From Lachnospiraceae bacterium (lineage in GTDB: Bacteria > Bacillota > Clostridia > Lachnospirales > Lachnospiraceae), in contig CAJTDB010000001.1 of the NCBI GenBank assembly GCA_910574965.1, forward strand, positions 1-64,000: 64,000 nucleotides of DNA, written 5' to 3'. The notes beneath the pieces were generated by a model that made no database searches, was not told where the DNA came from, and saw only the letters and a list, made by a program, of their open reading frames with translations. The position numbers were made by a program, and so were the translations under genes. How positions within the stretch are numbered: position 1 is the first letter of the stretch; each line of letters opens with the position of its first letter. Below are positions 37,240-47,357 of the stretch, one piece after another.

Positions 37240-38556
37240 ATGGGTAAGTATATGAATGAAAAGATCATTCCTAAAATCATGGCCTTTATTAATACGAAGG
37301 CGATTCAGTCCTTGAAGGATGGTATGGTATACTCTATGCCGCTGCTGATTGTAGGTTCTATTTTCCTGATTCTGGCCAATTTCCCGATTCCGGCAGTGTC
37401 CAATGCACTGGCAAATTCTGGAATTACAGACATATTGAATCAAGCCTATGGAGCTACCTTTAACATCAGTGCATTGATCGCTGTTGTCGGTATAGCCTAT
37501 AATTATGTTAAGCTGGAAGGCCAGGAGCCTTTAAGCGGTGGTATCGTTGCCCTGGCTGTGTTCCTGCTGCTTCAGCCTTCATCAGTTGTGACAGAAAACG
37601 GTGATGTGGTTGGTAATATTATCAATAAGGACTGGACGGCCGGCAAGGGTATGATTGGTGCAATTCTGATCGGCTGGATTGTGGCTTTTGTCTACTGTTG
37701 GTTTTTAAAGAAGAACATTCGGATCAAGATGCCGGCAGGTGTACCAGGAGGCGTTGCCAATGCCTTTTCTGCTTTGATCCCGGCAGGAGTCATTGTTGTA
37801 GGAGCAACCGTTATCCATGGTATCTGTGATATGGGACTGCACACTACAGCCATGGAACTTATCTATAGTGTTATTCAGACTCCGCTGCAGGGCATGACGG
37901 ATTCTCCGGGAGGAGCAATACTGATGTGCTTTATGGGACCATTTCTCTGGATGTTCGGTGTTCACGGTTCTACCATCGTGGGTGGTATTATGTCCGGACT
38001 TCTGCAGGCTAACTCTTTGGCAAACCAGGCAATTATTGACAGCGGAATGGAACTGACGGTTGCAAATGGCGGGCATATCGTGACCCAGCAGTTTTATGAT
38101 CAGTTTATCAATGTAACCGGCGCCGGTCTGACGATCGGAGTTGTAATCTATATGGTGGCTTTTGCAAAATCGAAACAGCTAAAGACCTTGGGACGGCTGG
38201 AAGCCGTACCGGCCCTGTTTAATATTAATGAGCCGATTTTGTTTGGTATTCCGATTGTTATGAACCCCATGCTGGCAGTTCCCTTTATTGCCATGCCGGT
38301 AATTGCCTGTGTGCTCCAGTATGCTGCGCTGGCAACTGGACTCTGTCCCCTTTACACTGCGATTCAGGTGCCGTGGACCTGTCCGCCGATTATTTCCGGT
38401 TTTTTGGTTGGCGGATGGAGAAGTGCACTGCTTCAGGTAGTGATCTTTATCATTTCCTTCTTTGTGTATTTGCCATTTATCCGCAGAGTGGATAATATGA
38501 ACTTGAAAATGGAGGAAGAGTCTGCAAAGGGCAATGACGAGGACGATGACTGGTAA
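37240..38556 (+). CDS. PTS Lac-family IIC permease
   Basis: A 438-residue membrane protein of the CelB type with about ten hydrophobic helices. Typical blocks are NTKAIQSLKDGM near the start, FGVHGSTIVGGIM (near 245) and NINEPILFGIPIVMNP (near 328), the sugar-binding Glu loop. It transports and, with IIB, phosphorylates a beta-disaccharide. AGGAGG precedes the ATG. Confidence 0.93.
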   Translation: MGKYMNEKIIPKIMAFINTKAIQSLKDGMVYSMPLLIVGSIFLILANFPIPAVSNALANSGITDILNQAYGATFNISALIAVVGIAYNYVKLEGQEPLSGGIVALAVFLLLQPSSVVTENGDVVGNIINKDWTAGKGMIGAILIGWIVAFVYCWFLKKNIRIKMPAGVPGGVANAFSALIPAGVIVVGATVIHGICDMGLHTTAMELIYSVIQTPLQGMTDSPGGAILMCFMGPFLWMFGVHGSTIVGGIMSGLLQANSLANQAIIDSGMELTVANGGHIVTQQFYDQFINVTGAGLTIGVVIYMVAFAKSKQLKTLGRLEAVPALFNINEPILFGIPIVMNPMLAVPFIAMPVIACVLQYAALATGLCPLYTAIQVPWTCPPIISGFLVGGWRSALLQVVIFIISFFVYLPFIRRVDNMNLKMEEESAKGNDEDDDW

Positions 38557-38587
38557 AATAGAAAGATAAAAAGGAAAGGTGAATCCT

Positions 38588-38908
38588 ATGAGCGAAGAGT
38601 TAGTAATGTCATGTTTTCAGCTAATTACATATGTAGGAACGGCACGTTCCTGCTATATCAATGCCATTCAGAAAGCCAAGGAAGGAAAGTATGATGAGGC
38701 GGAAATTCTGATGAAGCAGGGAAGAGATGCCTTTGTTCAGGGCCATGACGGCCATGCAGATTTGCTGGCCAAAGAGGCAAACGGCGAGCTGAAGGAGAGC
38801 GGTCTGCTTCTGATCCATGCAGAGGACCAGTTGATGAGCGCCGAAGGTTTTCAGACTATTGCTGAGGAGTTTATTGCGCTTTACAAGAGACTGGAAAAAG
38901 TAGATTAA
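38588..38908 (+). CDS. PTS Lac-family IIA component
   Basis: A 106-residue helical PTS IIA of the CelC/LacF type. The catalytic His lies in the GHDGHADLL segment (near 59-67), close to the family's HxxQ/HxxHADL pattern. GGAAAGGTG lies 8 bases before the ATG at 38588; an in-frame GTG at 38579 falls inside that site. It follows IIC by 31 bases. Confidence 0.9.
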   Translation: MSEELVMSCFQLITYVGTARSCYINAIQKAKEGKYDEAEILMKQGRDAFVQGHDGHADLLAKEANGELKESGLLLIHAEDQLMSAEGFQTIAEEFIALYKRLEKVD

Positions 38909-38963
38909 GCTGTAAAGCGGGCAGCCAAAGACTTATACAAGTAAATAGATACAGGTAATGGGA

Positions 38964-38998
38964 CGGGAATCTGAGAATAAGATTCCCGACTCTCTTTT
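38964..38998 (+). terminator. Hairpin between IIA and the ROK gene
   Basis: CGGGAATC (38964-38971) pairs with GATTCCCG (38981-38988), followed by a pyrimidine-rich ACTCTCTTTT. It is probably a partial terminator that lowers expression of the last two genes. Confidence 0.55.
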
Positions 38999-39105
38999 AT
39001 ACACATGGCGCTTGAAGAATATAAGAAAATTTATAAGACATAAACAACAAATGGACAGCAACGGATTAGAGAATTCTAAAATGAAAAGAACAAGGGGATA
39101 TGGTA

Positions 39106-40008
39106 ATGGCAAGAACTTGTTTGTGCATGGATGTAGGCGGAAGCTCTATTAAATATGCAAAACTGGATGAGAAAAGGAATTTAGTGAACTATGGAAAGGT
39201 ACCTACGCCCCATGAGGGAACGGAGGCTTATTTGTCACGGTTACAAGAGATCTGCCGGAAATTTGAAGGGCAGGTGGAGGGAATCTCTATGTCTGTGCCG
39301 GGAATCATTGACAGTACAAGGGGCATCTGTATTACTGCCGGAAATTTAAGATTTGCGGACGGACTTCACTTGGTGGAGGAAATGGAGCGGCGCTGTAAGA
39401 TGCCGGTTGCAATTATGAATGATGCAAAATCCGCTGCCTTGGCGGAAGCTGCCTGGGGAGCACTGAAAGACTGTAAGGACGGTGTGGTTCTGGTTCTGGG
39501 AACCGGTGTAGGCGGAGCGCTGGTAAAGGATGGAGAGGTTCATATGGGATCTCATTTTGCGGCCGGAGAATTCAGCTTTGCAATGCTGGGAGAATGGGTG
39601 GACCAGGAGGCTGACCATTGGGGAATTGTCAGCGGGAATCCGCGTCTTTTGCAGATGGCGGCCAGGGCCAGACGAATCGATCCCAATACGATCAACGGAG
39701 AAGATATTTTCCGCTGGATCAACGAGGGGGATGAAGTCATGCTCGGAATTCTGGATGAATTTACCAGACCGCTTGCCAGGATGATTATGAATCTGCAGTT
39801 TATCTATGATCCGGACCGGATTGCTGTCGGAGGCGGAATTAGCAGGCAGCCCAAACTTTTTGAAAGTATTCGGAAAAATCTGGATCATTTTTATGCAGTT
39901 TATCCTGTGGATGCGCCGCCGGTGGATCTGGCGGTTTGCCGGTTCTTTAATGAGGCGAATCTGATGGGAGCTTATCGCAATTATCTGAGGACTTTTGGGG
40001 AAGAATGA
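39106..40008 (+). CDS. ROK-family sugar kinase without the zinc Cys cluster
   Basis: A 300-residue ROK kinase. The phosphate loop is MDVGGSSIKYA (near 8) and the adenosine motif LVLGTGVGGAL (near 131). The usual Cys-x-Cys-xx-GC-x-x zinc cluster is missing: the same place reads GEFSFAML-GEW. This matches beta-glucoside kinase/glucokinase-like ROK members that lack zinc. In context it would phosphorylate glucose released by the two GH1 enzymes or the beta-glucoside itself. The ATG at 39106 is spaced 8 bases from AAGGGG; that at 39100 is too close. Confidence 0.85.
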   Translation: MARTCLCMDVGGSSIKYAKLDEKRNLVNYGKVPTPHEGTEAYLSRLQEICRKFEGQVEGISMSVPGIIDSTRGICITAGNLRFADGLHLVEEMERRCKMPVAIMNDAKSAALAEAAWGALKDCKDGVVLVLGTGVGGALVKDGEVHMGSHFAAGEFSFAMLGEWVDQEADHWGIVSGNPRLLQMAARARRIDPNTINGEDIFRWINEGDEVMLGILDEFTRPLARMIMNLQFIYDPDRIAVGGGISRQPKLFESIRKNLDHFYAVYPVDAPPVDLAVCRFFNEANLMGAYRNYLRTFGEE

Positions 40009-41511
<1,503 letters not shown>

Positions 41512-41514
41512 CTT

Positions 41515-41650
41515 TCAAGGAGATGCACGCCGGAATTTAAGCGGCAGATCGTGGCTCTGATAGTGTCAATATTGGCTGACATTTTTAGAAAGATATCAAT
41601 GCCTAAGCAGCGGCATCCAGAGATTCATAATATTTCTGGGTGCCGCTTAA
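41515..41650 (+). pseudogene. IS3-type transposase OrfA remnant with inverted repeat
   Basis: The frame SRRCTPEFKRQIVAL (41515 on) matches the start of IS3/IS150-type OrfA proteins; the frame then loses all similarity and ends by 41700. TTAAGCGGCA (41537) and TGCCGCTTAA (41641) are perfect inverted copies, and AGCGGCAtCCAGA/TCTGGgTGCCGCT form a hairpin at 41606-41648. It is a relic with no function expected and marks the left side of the worn accessory region. Confidence 0.45.
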
Positions 41651-41741
41651 CCATAGGAGGAGCCATTCATTGGCAGAACACATGTTTTGCTGTTTGAGAT
41701 GGCCAAGACTGGTTTGCCAAAATGGCAAAGGCCGCATTGAG

Positions 41742-41787
41742 AAACAGGACATGGCAGTAAATATGCTGTCGGTCCTGTTTTTATTTT
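41742..41787 (+). terminator. Intrinsic terminator in the 41.5-42.1 kb gap
   Basis: AAACAGGAC (41742-41750) pairs with GTCCTGTTT (41772-41780), with GGCAG/CTGtC inside, then a T-rich tail. The gap to 42093 also has a non-coding-looking 65-codon frame at 41789-41986. Read on the minus strand the same stretch gives a plausible but broken protein frame, perhaps another remnant. Confidence 0.75.
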
Positions 41788-42093
41788 TTTGTTGAAAAAA
41801 GACATATCAGTGTCAATGCAAAGGGATATGAATTTCTCTTCTTCCAGTGCCAGGATAAAACGGTTGATTATATCCTCCAGATGGCGGTACTGTATAGGAG
41901 GAAGGTCTGAAATTTTGGTGAGCAGTATGGAATGGTCACTGGCATTTGGTTCACCAAGGAGCAGTGTGCTTACGAAAGTTCAGTGACATTTACGGCATCC
42001 AGAAAGCATTTCACAACAAACAGGTTGTTTGCATAAATCGGACAGACTATAATAGCTGTAATTTTTATAAATAACCAGGAGGTAAGAAATTTT

Positions 42094-42648
42094 ATGAGAC
42101 TGAAAAAGGCAATGGTAGTATTCGGTACTGTCTGTATATTGAATACAATGGTTACGGGTTGCGGTTCCGGCTCTGAGTCTGCTGCGAAAACAGAAGAAAA
42201 CCAGATAAGCGAAGTGCTATCAGAGGAATCAAATGATGCAGCAAAAGAGATTGATGGGGACACGGAGGAGCCACAGGAAAATACAGAAGGCAAATGGCAG
42301 GTTTTAGAGCCGGATGTTGCCGCTGCTGTTGATGCGGATTTCCTGGGTAAGGTTTGGAAGATAGAAGAGGACTCATTTTTCATCGTTGAGAGGGAAGTGA
42401 AAATTCTTGATGATGGTTCTATAGTATACAGTTCCCCAAGCTCCGATGCGGATATTCCCGATTCCAAGCTGATTCGTGTTGTTTTTGAAGAAGATACTCG
42501 TTTTTATCTGAAAGACACTGATGAAAATGAAGAAGGCCATGGGAACAAAGAAGCTGGATTTCAGGATTTGAAAGAACGTATGTTTGTTGAAATGAAAGGC
42601 AGCTTTAAAAATGATGAATTTCATGCTGCAGAAATACGGTTCTTTTAG
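42094..42648 (+). CDS. Putative lipoprotein of unknown family
   Basis: A 184-residue protein with a lipoprotein signal: MRLKK, a hydrophobic core and the lipobox MVTGC (Cys23). An acidic Ser/Glu/Asp linker runs from 24 to about 70. The C-terminal domain (about 70-184) begins FLGKVWKIEEDSFFIV and ends with a strand-rich FVEMKGSF, an OB-like layout. A similar start (FQAAILEIQDGYYLV) occurs in the small lipoprotein at 60170. It precedes a truncated response regulator gene. AGGAGG lies upstream. Confidence 0.72.
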   Translation: MRLKKAMVVFGTVCILNTMVTGCGSGSESAAKTEENQISEVLSEESNDAAKEIDGDTEEPQENTEGKWQVLEPDVAAAVDADFLGKVWKIEEDSFFIVEREVKILDDGSIVYSSPSSDADIPDSKLIRVVFEEDTRFYLKDTDENEEGHGNKEAGFQDLKERMFVEMKGSFKNDEFHAAEIRFF

Positions 42649-42685
42649 AAAAAGAGGATTAAGATAAAAACAATAAAAAGAAAAT

Positions 42686-42823
42686 TTGGAACGGCTGTGG
42701 AATGCGGATGAAAACTATGTGGACGAACACATACTGACAATCTCCATCAGCCGTATACGGGGCAAGATTGAGGCTGATGGCGATGCTTATATCAAAACGA
42801 TTTACGGAATCGGATATCAGTAG
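42686..42823 (+). pseudogene. C-terminal remnant of an OmpR-family response regulator
   Basis: A 45-codon frame starting ERLWNADENYVDEHILTI and ending IKTIYGIGYQ is the distal half of an OmpR-type winged helix. The receiver domain and the first part of the DNA-binding domain are missing and no histidine kinase is present. It is the likely lost regulator of the ABC transporter at 42994, as in BceRS-BceAB-type loci. Confidence 0.8.
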
Positions 42824-42867
42824 ATGGTAGGCGAGAGAAAATGAATCCGGGGAGAGTCCCATGACAG

Positions 42868-42906
42868 GCTGAAATGTCCGAATCTTGTAACATTTCAGCC
42901 GCATTT
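42868..42906 (+). terminator. Intrinsic terminator after the regulator remnant
   Basis: GGCTGAAATG (42868-42877) pairs perfectly with CATTTCAGCC (42891-42900), followed by GCATTTTTT. Confidence 0.75.
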
Positions 42907-42920
42907 TTTATGCCGCTTCG

Positions 42921-42950
42921 GACATTTCTGTGACATTTGGATTTTATAAT
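42921..42950 (+). promoter_or_regulatory. Direct-repeat promoter of the ABC exporter
   Basis: GACATTT occurs at 42921 and 42932, one helical turn (11 bases) apart, upstream of TATAAT (42945-42950). A third related copy, AACATTT, is at 42889. There is no good -35. Direct repeats beside a poor -35 are typical of promoters activated by an OmpR-family regulator, whose gene is truncated here. Confidence 0.5.
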
Positions 42951-42993
42951 GTCCTTATCAACAGGCGGAAAGTCTTGAAAGGAGCATTTGATT

Positions 42994-43659
42994 ATGAATG
43001 TATTACAAACAATCGATCTGAAAAAATATTATGGCAGTGAGCCGAATATTACCCGCGCCCTGGATGGCATCAATCTCTCCGTGGAACAGGGGGAGTTTGT
43101 GGCGATAGTCGGAACGTCCGGCAGCGGCAAATCCACCTTGCTTCACATGATGGGCGGGCTGGATACGCCTACCTCCGGCAGCGTTATTGTCCGTGGGGAT
43201 GAGCTGGCCGAAAAGAATGACGAGGAGCTGACCATTTTCCGCCGCCGCAACATCGGCTTTATATTCCAGAACTATAACCTTGTCCCGATCCTGAATGTCT
43301 ATGAAAATATTGTCCTGCCTGTGGAGCTGGATGGCGATACGGCAGACGAGAAGTTTATGGACGAAATTGTGAGGATGCTGGCATTGGAAGATAAACTGCA
43401 GAATATGCCGAATAACCTTTCCGGCGGACAGCAACAGCGTGTTGCCATTGCCCGCGCCCTGATCACCAAACCGGCCATCATCCTGGCCGATGAGTCCACC
43501 GGAAATCTGGATTCCAAGACCAGCGCCGATGTGCTGGGGCTTTTAAAGCGTACCAGTATGGAGTTTAACCAGACTATTGTTATGATTACCCACAATAACG
43601 AGATTGCCCAGCTTGCTGACCGAATCGTAAGGATTGAGGACGGCAGGATTGTGGGATAA
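42994..43659 (+). CDS. ABC transporter ATPase, BceA/MacB type
   Basis: A 221-residue ABC ATPase of the LolD/MacB/BceA group. Walker A is GTSGSGKST (near 42), the signature LSGGQQQR (near 144) and Walker B ILADEST (near 165). It partners the FtsX-like permease 14 bases downstream. Such pairs export or detoxify antimicrobial peptides or act in cell-envelope stress. AAAGGAG precedes the ATG at 42994. Confidence 0.92.
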   Translation: MNVLQTIDLKKYYGSEPNITRALDGINLSVEQGEFVAIVGTSGSGKSTLLHMMGGLDTPTSGSVIVRGDELAEKNDEELTIFRRRNIGFIFQNYNLVPILNVYENIVLPVELDGDTADEKFMDEIVRMLALEDKLQNMPNNLSGGQQQRVAIARALITKPAIILADESTGNLDSKTSADVLGLLKRTSMEFNQTIVMITHNNEIAQLADRIVRIEDGRIVG

Positions 43660-43673
43660 AGGAGGTGGCGGAT

Positions 43674-46067
43674 ATGACATGGCCTTTTGAAAATGATACC
43701 AGCATAGTAGAAAAGAAACTGGCAGGACGAAGCATGAAAGCCGACAGGCGTCGGAGCGTTTTCATTATTCTTACCATCACCCTTGCCGTCTGCCTGATGG
43801 GAAGCCTCTGCTTTCTCTACTCCGCCCAGCAGATGAAAACGCTGGACGGTATCCTGGGGCAGTATCAGGCCGGGTGCAGCGGACTGACTCAGGAAGAGGC
43901 TGTCCGGCTTGTGGCTGCCGGAAAGTTTGAGAAATGGGGATGTACTGTTGAGACGGGAACCGCCCGTCATGAGGACAGTGTTTTGAATGTCAGCTATGTA
44001 AGCAAAGAGATGATTGACCTGATGGGTTACGGCGAGATTACCGGGGCTTATCCCCAAAAGGAGAACGAGGTGTGTGTGGAACGCTCCTTTTTTCGCTATT
44101 TTGATCTCTCAGGGGAGGTCGGTCAGACAGTGACCCTGGACCTGGGAGGCGGCGAGAAACCCTATACGGTCACAGGTATCCTGGAGGCGGAAAACGACAG
44201 CCGGATCTTTACGGTCTGGATTCCAGAGGCCGCTGTGGAGGCGGACGGCCACAATACCCCCTATGAGCTTCGGTTCCGCTTTGCAGGGAGCGAGGGCATG
44301 GAACCGGCCCAGCTCCGTGCGGATATTGAACGGTTTTTTTCGGAAATGGGTATTCCGGAGGATCGAACCTTTTACAGCTCCAGCTATTTTGGTATGGTGG
44401 ACCTGTATCTTGGAAACGGGATGGAGGTCTATGCCGCGGCGCTCCTGATTGCCGTGGTCTGTGCCATTGTGATCTACAACATCTTCTACATCTCCGTTAT
44501 GGGCAAAATGCGGGAATACGGTCGTTTGAAAGTGCTGGGAACCACGCCGAAGCAGTTGAAGCGGGTAGTCAGGCGGGAGCGGCAGTTCCTGACCGCTGTT
44601 GCCATCCCCCTCGGATTGCTTTGCGCCGCAGTGATTGCGCTGATTGCAGTCCCCGGCTACTGGTCCTGGGGCGACAATATCCGCTCTGCGGCGATGGTTT
44701 CCCTCCTTACTTATGGCGTCGTTCAGATCGCCACCAGAAAGCCTATGGCGATGGCGGGAAAGGTCTCAGCCATTGAGGCCATTCGTACCACCGCCTATTC
44801 CGGGCAGCAGGGGCGCAGTGCCTCCAGGCAGCTTCATCGCCGCCTGACTGTGCCCCGACTGGCTCTGATGAATTTCTCCCGGAACCGGAAAAAGGCGTTT
44901 GTAACAACCCTTTCCCTGGGTTTGACCGGGATTCTGCTGCTCTGCATTTCCGCTTATGCAAACTCGGTGGACATAAAAGAAATGGCCCAGTCTCAATTCG
45001 GAGACCGGAGTCAGTATCTGCTGCAATATGAGGATCACGCCGGCCGGGAATTCATGGAGATGCAGAAAGAGAACCCTCTGGACCAGACCCTGCGGGAGAA
45101 GCTGGCAGCCCTCCCCGGCGTGGATGATGTCACGGCCTACAGCCTGGCCTGCGTGGAGATTCCTGCCATCAGCGCCATTCCCGGCAACCGGGCGCATGAG
45201 GCGTTTGTTGTCAGGGGAATTTCCCGGAAGGATATGGAGGAGATGTACGTGGGCGATGCGGTTCTGGATGGAGCAGCGGACTACCGGCAGCTTTTGGATG
45301 GAGACGGCATTCTGGTCTGCCCTGCCGGCAGTGCGCTGAAGGAAATCTACCGGACCGGTTATCAGGTCGGGGATACCGTGACCCTCTCCTGCTACAACGG
45401 ACAGACAAAAACCTATACGGTGATGGGCATTGTACAGGATGTTCAGATCGGCAGCTCGTCTCATTTCTTCATTCTGCCCGAAGAAGAGTTGCCTGTCCTC
45501 TATCCGGAAATTTCAGATTTTACCGGCTATGTCAATCTCCACACGGAACAGGACAGCGACTTGCTGCGGCGGGCGGTGTTCGGCGCTGTATCCGACCAGC
45601 GGGTGGTGATCTCCGGTCTGGATGACTTATCCGCTGAGCTGGAGCGCGGCCTACAGGGAGAACTGGTCCGGGACTACGGCATCCTGGTCTTTATCTTTGT
45701 GTTCGCTCTGATTAACCTGGCTAATACCCTGATTACCAATCTTCTTACCCGCCAGCAGGAGTTCGGTGTGTTCCAGTCCGTGGGAATGAGTGACCGGCAG
45801 CTATCCAGTATGCTGTCTTTTGAGTGTCTGTACTATGTGGGGGTCACGCTGCTGATCACCCTGACCCTGGGGACGGTGTGCAGTCTGGCCGTGTGCAGGG
45901 TGTTCGACCAAATCGGCATGTTTGGAACCCTCACCTATCACTTCCCGGCGGTTCAGGTGCTGCTGTTCGGAGCCGCATTGCTTCTGGTGCAGGGAGTGTT
46001 TACGGCCTGTGCGGTCCGTTATACCAGAAAGCATTCCCTTGTGGAGCGGATTAAGGCGACAGAATGA
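43674..46067 (+). CDS. FtsX-like ABC permease
   Basis: A 797-residue permease with two FtsX-like units: a helix at about 27-47, an extracellular domain (50-250), three helices to about 360, a second extracellular part (about 440-650) and a final three-helix unit. This is the MacB/YknZ-like long form. It begins MTWPFENDTSIVEKK; the same start recurs, degenerate, at 46113. AGGAGG is 8 bases before the ATG at 43674. GC content is higher than in the neighbours to the right. Confidence 0.88.
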   Translation: MTWPFENDTSIVEKKLAGRSMKADRRRSVFIILTITLAVCLMGSLCFLYSAQQMKTLDGILGQYQAGCSGLTQEEAVRLVAAGKFEKWGCTVETGTARHEDSVLNVSYVSKEMIDLMGYGEITGAYPQKENEVCVERSFFRYFDLSGEVGQTVTLDLGGGEKPYTVTGILEAENDSRIFTVWIPEAAVEADGHNTPYELRFRFAGSEGMEPAQLRADIERFFSEMGIPEDRTFYSSSYFGMVDLYLGNGMEVYAAALLIAVVCAIVIYNIFYISVMGKMREYGRLKVLGTTPKQLKRVVRRERQFLTAVAIPLGLLCAAVIALIAVPGYWSWGDNIRSAAMVSLLTYGVVQIATRKPMAMAGKVSAIEAIRTTAYSGQQGRSASRQLHRRLTVPRLALMNFSRNRKKAFVTTLSLGLTGILLLCISAYANSVDIKEMAQSQFGDRSQYLLQYEDHAGREFMEMQKENPLDQTLREKLAALPGVDDVTAYSLACVEIPAISAIPGNRAHEAFVVRGISRKDMEEMYVGDAVLDGAADYRQLLDGDGILVCPAGSALKEIYRTGYQVGDTVTLSCYNGQTKTYTVMGIVQDVQIGSSSHFFILPEEELPVLYPEISDFTGYVNLHTEQDSDLLRRAVFGAVSDQRVVISGLDDLSAELERGLQGELVRDYGILVFIFVFALINLANTLITNLLTRQQEFGVFQSVGMSDRQLSSMLSFECLYYVGVTLLITLTLGTVCSLAVCRVFDQIGMFGTLTYHFPAVQVLLFGAALLLVQGVFTACAVRYTRKHSLVERIKATE

Positions 46068-46112
46068 CTTCGCTTAAAATAGCGATATGGGGAGAAAGGG
46101 AGGGAAACAGAC

Positions 46113-46239
46113 ATGACATGTCCTTTTGAAAATGATACCGACATGATCGGGAAAAAGCATGGAGGTGCTTTTGTCTGCCTGGATGGTGCGCAGGCAGACA
46201 AAACAGTCCCTGGTTGAGCAGATGAAGGTACAAAGTTAA
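46113..46239 (+). pseudogene. Second permease gene reduced to its two ends
   Basis: The first 11 codons (MTCPFENDTDM) repeat the start of the permease at 43674, with GGGAGGG upstream. After about 25 codons, reading in another frame gives RRQTKQSLVEQMKVQS and a stop, which matches the C-terminal end of such permeases (RKHSLVERIKATE in the neighbour). Nearly the whole gene between start and end has been deleted. The remaining 46240-46400 stretch is non-coding. Confidence 0.7.
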
Positions 46240-46350
46240 AATTAACTCGCCAGCACTACGCTATTCCGAACCAAAGAAATCAAAGAACAAAAGACAAGCA
46301 TTATGGAAATGCGTATAACAGGCTGTGAAATCCCTCTCTTCATTTTATAT

Positions 46351-46387
46351 AACATGACATTCTATTGACAGGTTTATGTGTTATAAT
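46351..46387 (+). promoter_or_regulatory. Operator and promoter of the WYL regulator (copy 1)
   Basis: AACATGACAT (46351) and ATTGACAGGTT (46364-46374) form an imperfect palindrome that closely matches the one at 47299-47321. TATAAT (46382-46387), preceded by TGTGT, is a good extended -10. The TTGACA in the operator is only 11 bases from it and is not the -35. Autoregulation is inferred. Confidence 0.6.
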
Positions 46388-46405
46388 ATACGGGAGGTGA
46401 TGAAA

Positions 46406-47305
46406 ATGCGGGAAAGCAGATTATTTAGAATTGTGTACTATCTTTTACAGAACGGAAAGGCAACCGCCCCCGAACTTGCTCAAAAATTTGAAGTATCAAT
46501 CAGAACCATTTACAGAGATATTGACTCCATAAGCAGCGCAGGAATCCCTATTTATGCAACACAGGGAAAAGGGGGAGGTATTTCGATCCTTAACGATTAT
46601 ACGTTGGATAAATCTTTGCTTTCTGAACAAGAACAGGAACAAATGCTAACAGCATTGCAAGGAATGATTGCGACCACAGAAAAAAATTCTGATGAGTTGC
46701 TTACAAAGTTAAGCGGTTTATTTCAGATAAAATCTACAAATTGGATTGAAGTTGATTTTTCAGACTGGGCGCATCGTACCCCACAGCAAGATACATTTAA
46801 GATCATCAAAGAAGCAATTTCTCAAAAGAGAACGATTTCCTTTTGCTATTTCAGCGGAAAAGGAAATAAAGAGAAAAGAAATGTAAGACCTATTCGGTTA
46901 GTATTCAAGAGCAAAAGCTGGTATTTATATTCTTTTTGCCTGTTAAGAAAGGATTACCGTTTTTTTAAGTTGACAAGAATAAAAGAGCTTGAAATGCTGT
47001 CTGAAACTTTTACGCAAGATTTTACACCGACAAAAATCGAAAAACAAATACAAGTTGAAAAGACGGTTGCCGTTAAGTTGAAATTTGACAGGCAGGCGGC
47101 TTTTCGTGTTTATGATGAATTTACAGATGACATAACAGAAGATTCACAGGGAAATTTATATGTCCAAGTAGATTTGCCCGACAATGAGGTTCTGTATTCT
47201 TATGTGATGTCTTTTTCGGACAGCGTTGAGGTAATAAAACCACAGTCCATACGGGAGCAGATGAAAAAAAGATTACAGAAAATGCAGGAAAAATATAGAA
47301 CATGA
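46406..47305 (+). CDS. YafY-type WYL-domain transcriptional regulator
   Basis: A 299-residue regulator: N-terminal HTH_11 winged helix (1-60; LAQKFEVSIRTIYRDIDSI) and a WYL ligand-sensing domain (about 135-215; FCYFSGKGNKEKR, SWYLYSFCLLRKDYRFF), then a WCX-like C-terminus. GGGAGGTG lies 7 bases before the ATG at 46406; the ATG at 46400 is too close. The gene is AT-rich compared with the ABC block on its left. It pairs with the GyrI-like gene, and both have the same operator in front. Confidence 0.88.
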   Translation: MRESRLFRIVYYLLQNGKATAPELAQKFEVSIRTIYRDIDSISSAGIPIYATQGKGGGISILNDYTLDKSLLSEQEQEQMLTALQGMIATTEKNSDELLTKLSGLFQIKSTNWIEVDFSDWAHRTPQQDTFKIIKEAISQKRTISFCYFSGKGNKEKRNVRPIRLVFKSKSWYLYSFCLLRKDYRFFKLTRIKELEMLSETFTQDFTPTKIEKQIQVEKTVAVKLKFDRQAAFRVYDEFTDDITEDSQGNLYVQVDLPDNEVLYSYVMSFSDSVEVIKPQSIREQMKKRLQKMQEKYRT

Positions 47306-47321
47306 CATTGGATGTCAGGTT
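47299..47321 (+). promoter_or_regulatory. Operator copy 2, in front of the GyrI-like gene
   Basis: AACATGACAT-TGG-ATGTCAGGTT is a near-perfect palindrome that overlaps the last codons of the regulator gene. It matches the element at 46351 in 18 or more positions. TTGGAT (47308) and TACACT (47330), 16 bases apart, are a possible promoter overlapped by it. Confidence 0.65.
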
Positions 47322-47357
47322 CTATTTGATACACTGTTTCCATAAGGAGGTGCTGAT

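Noticed and set aside
41789-41986. 65-codon frame after the terminator at 41742
   Set aside because: Serine/arginine-rich translation without a ribosome binding site; the opposite strand gives an equally open frame, so neither is supported as a gene.
46365-46387. TTGACA and TATAAT close together before the WYL regulator
   Set aside because: The spacing is only 11 bases, so they cannot be the -35 and -10 of one sigma-A promoter; the TTGACA is read as part of the palindromic operator.
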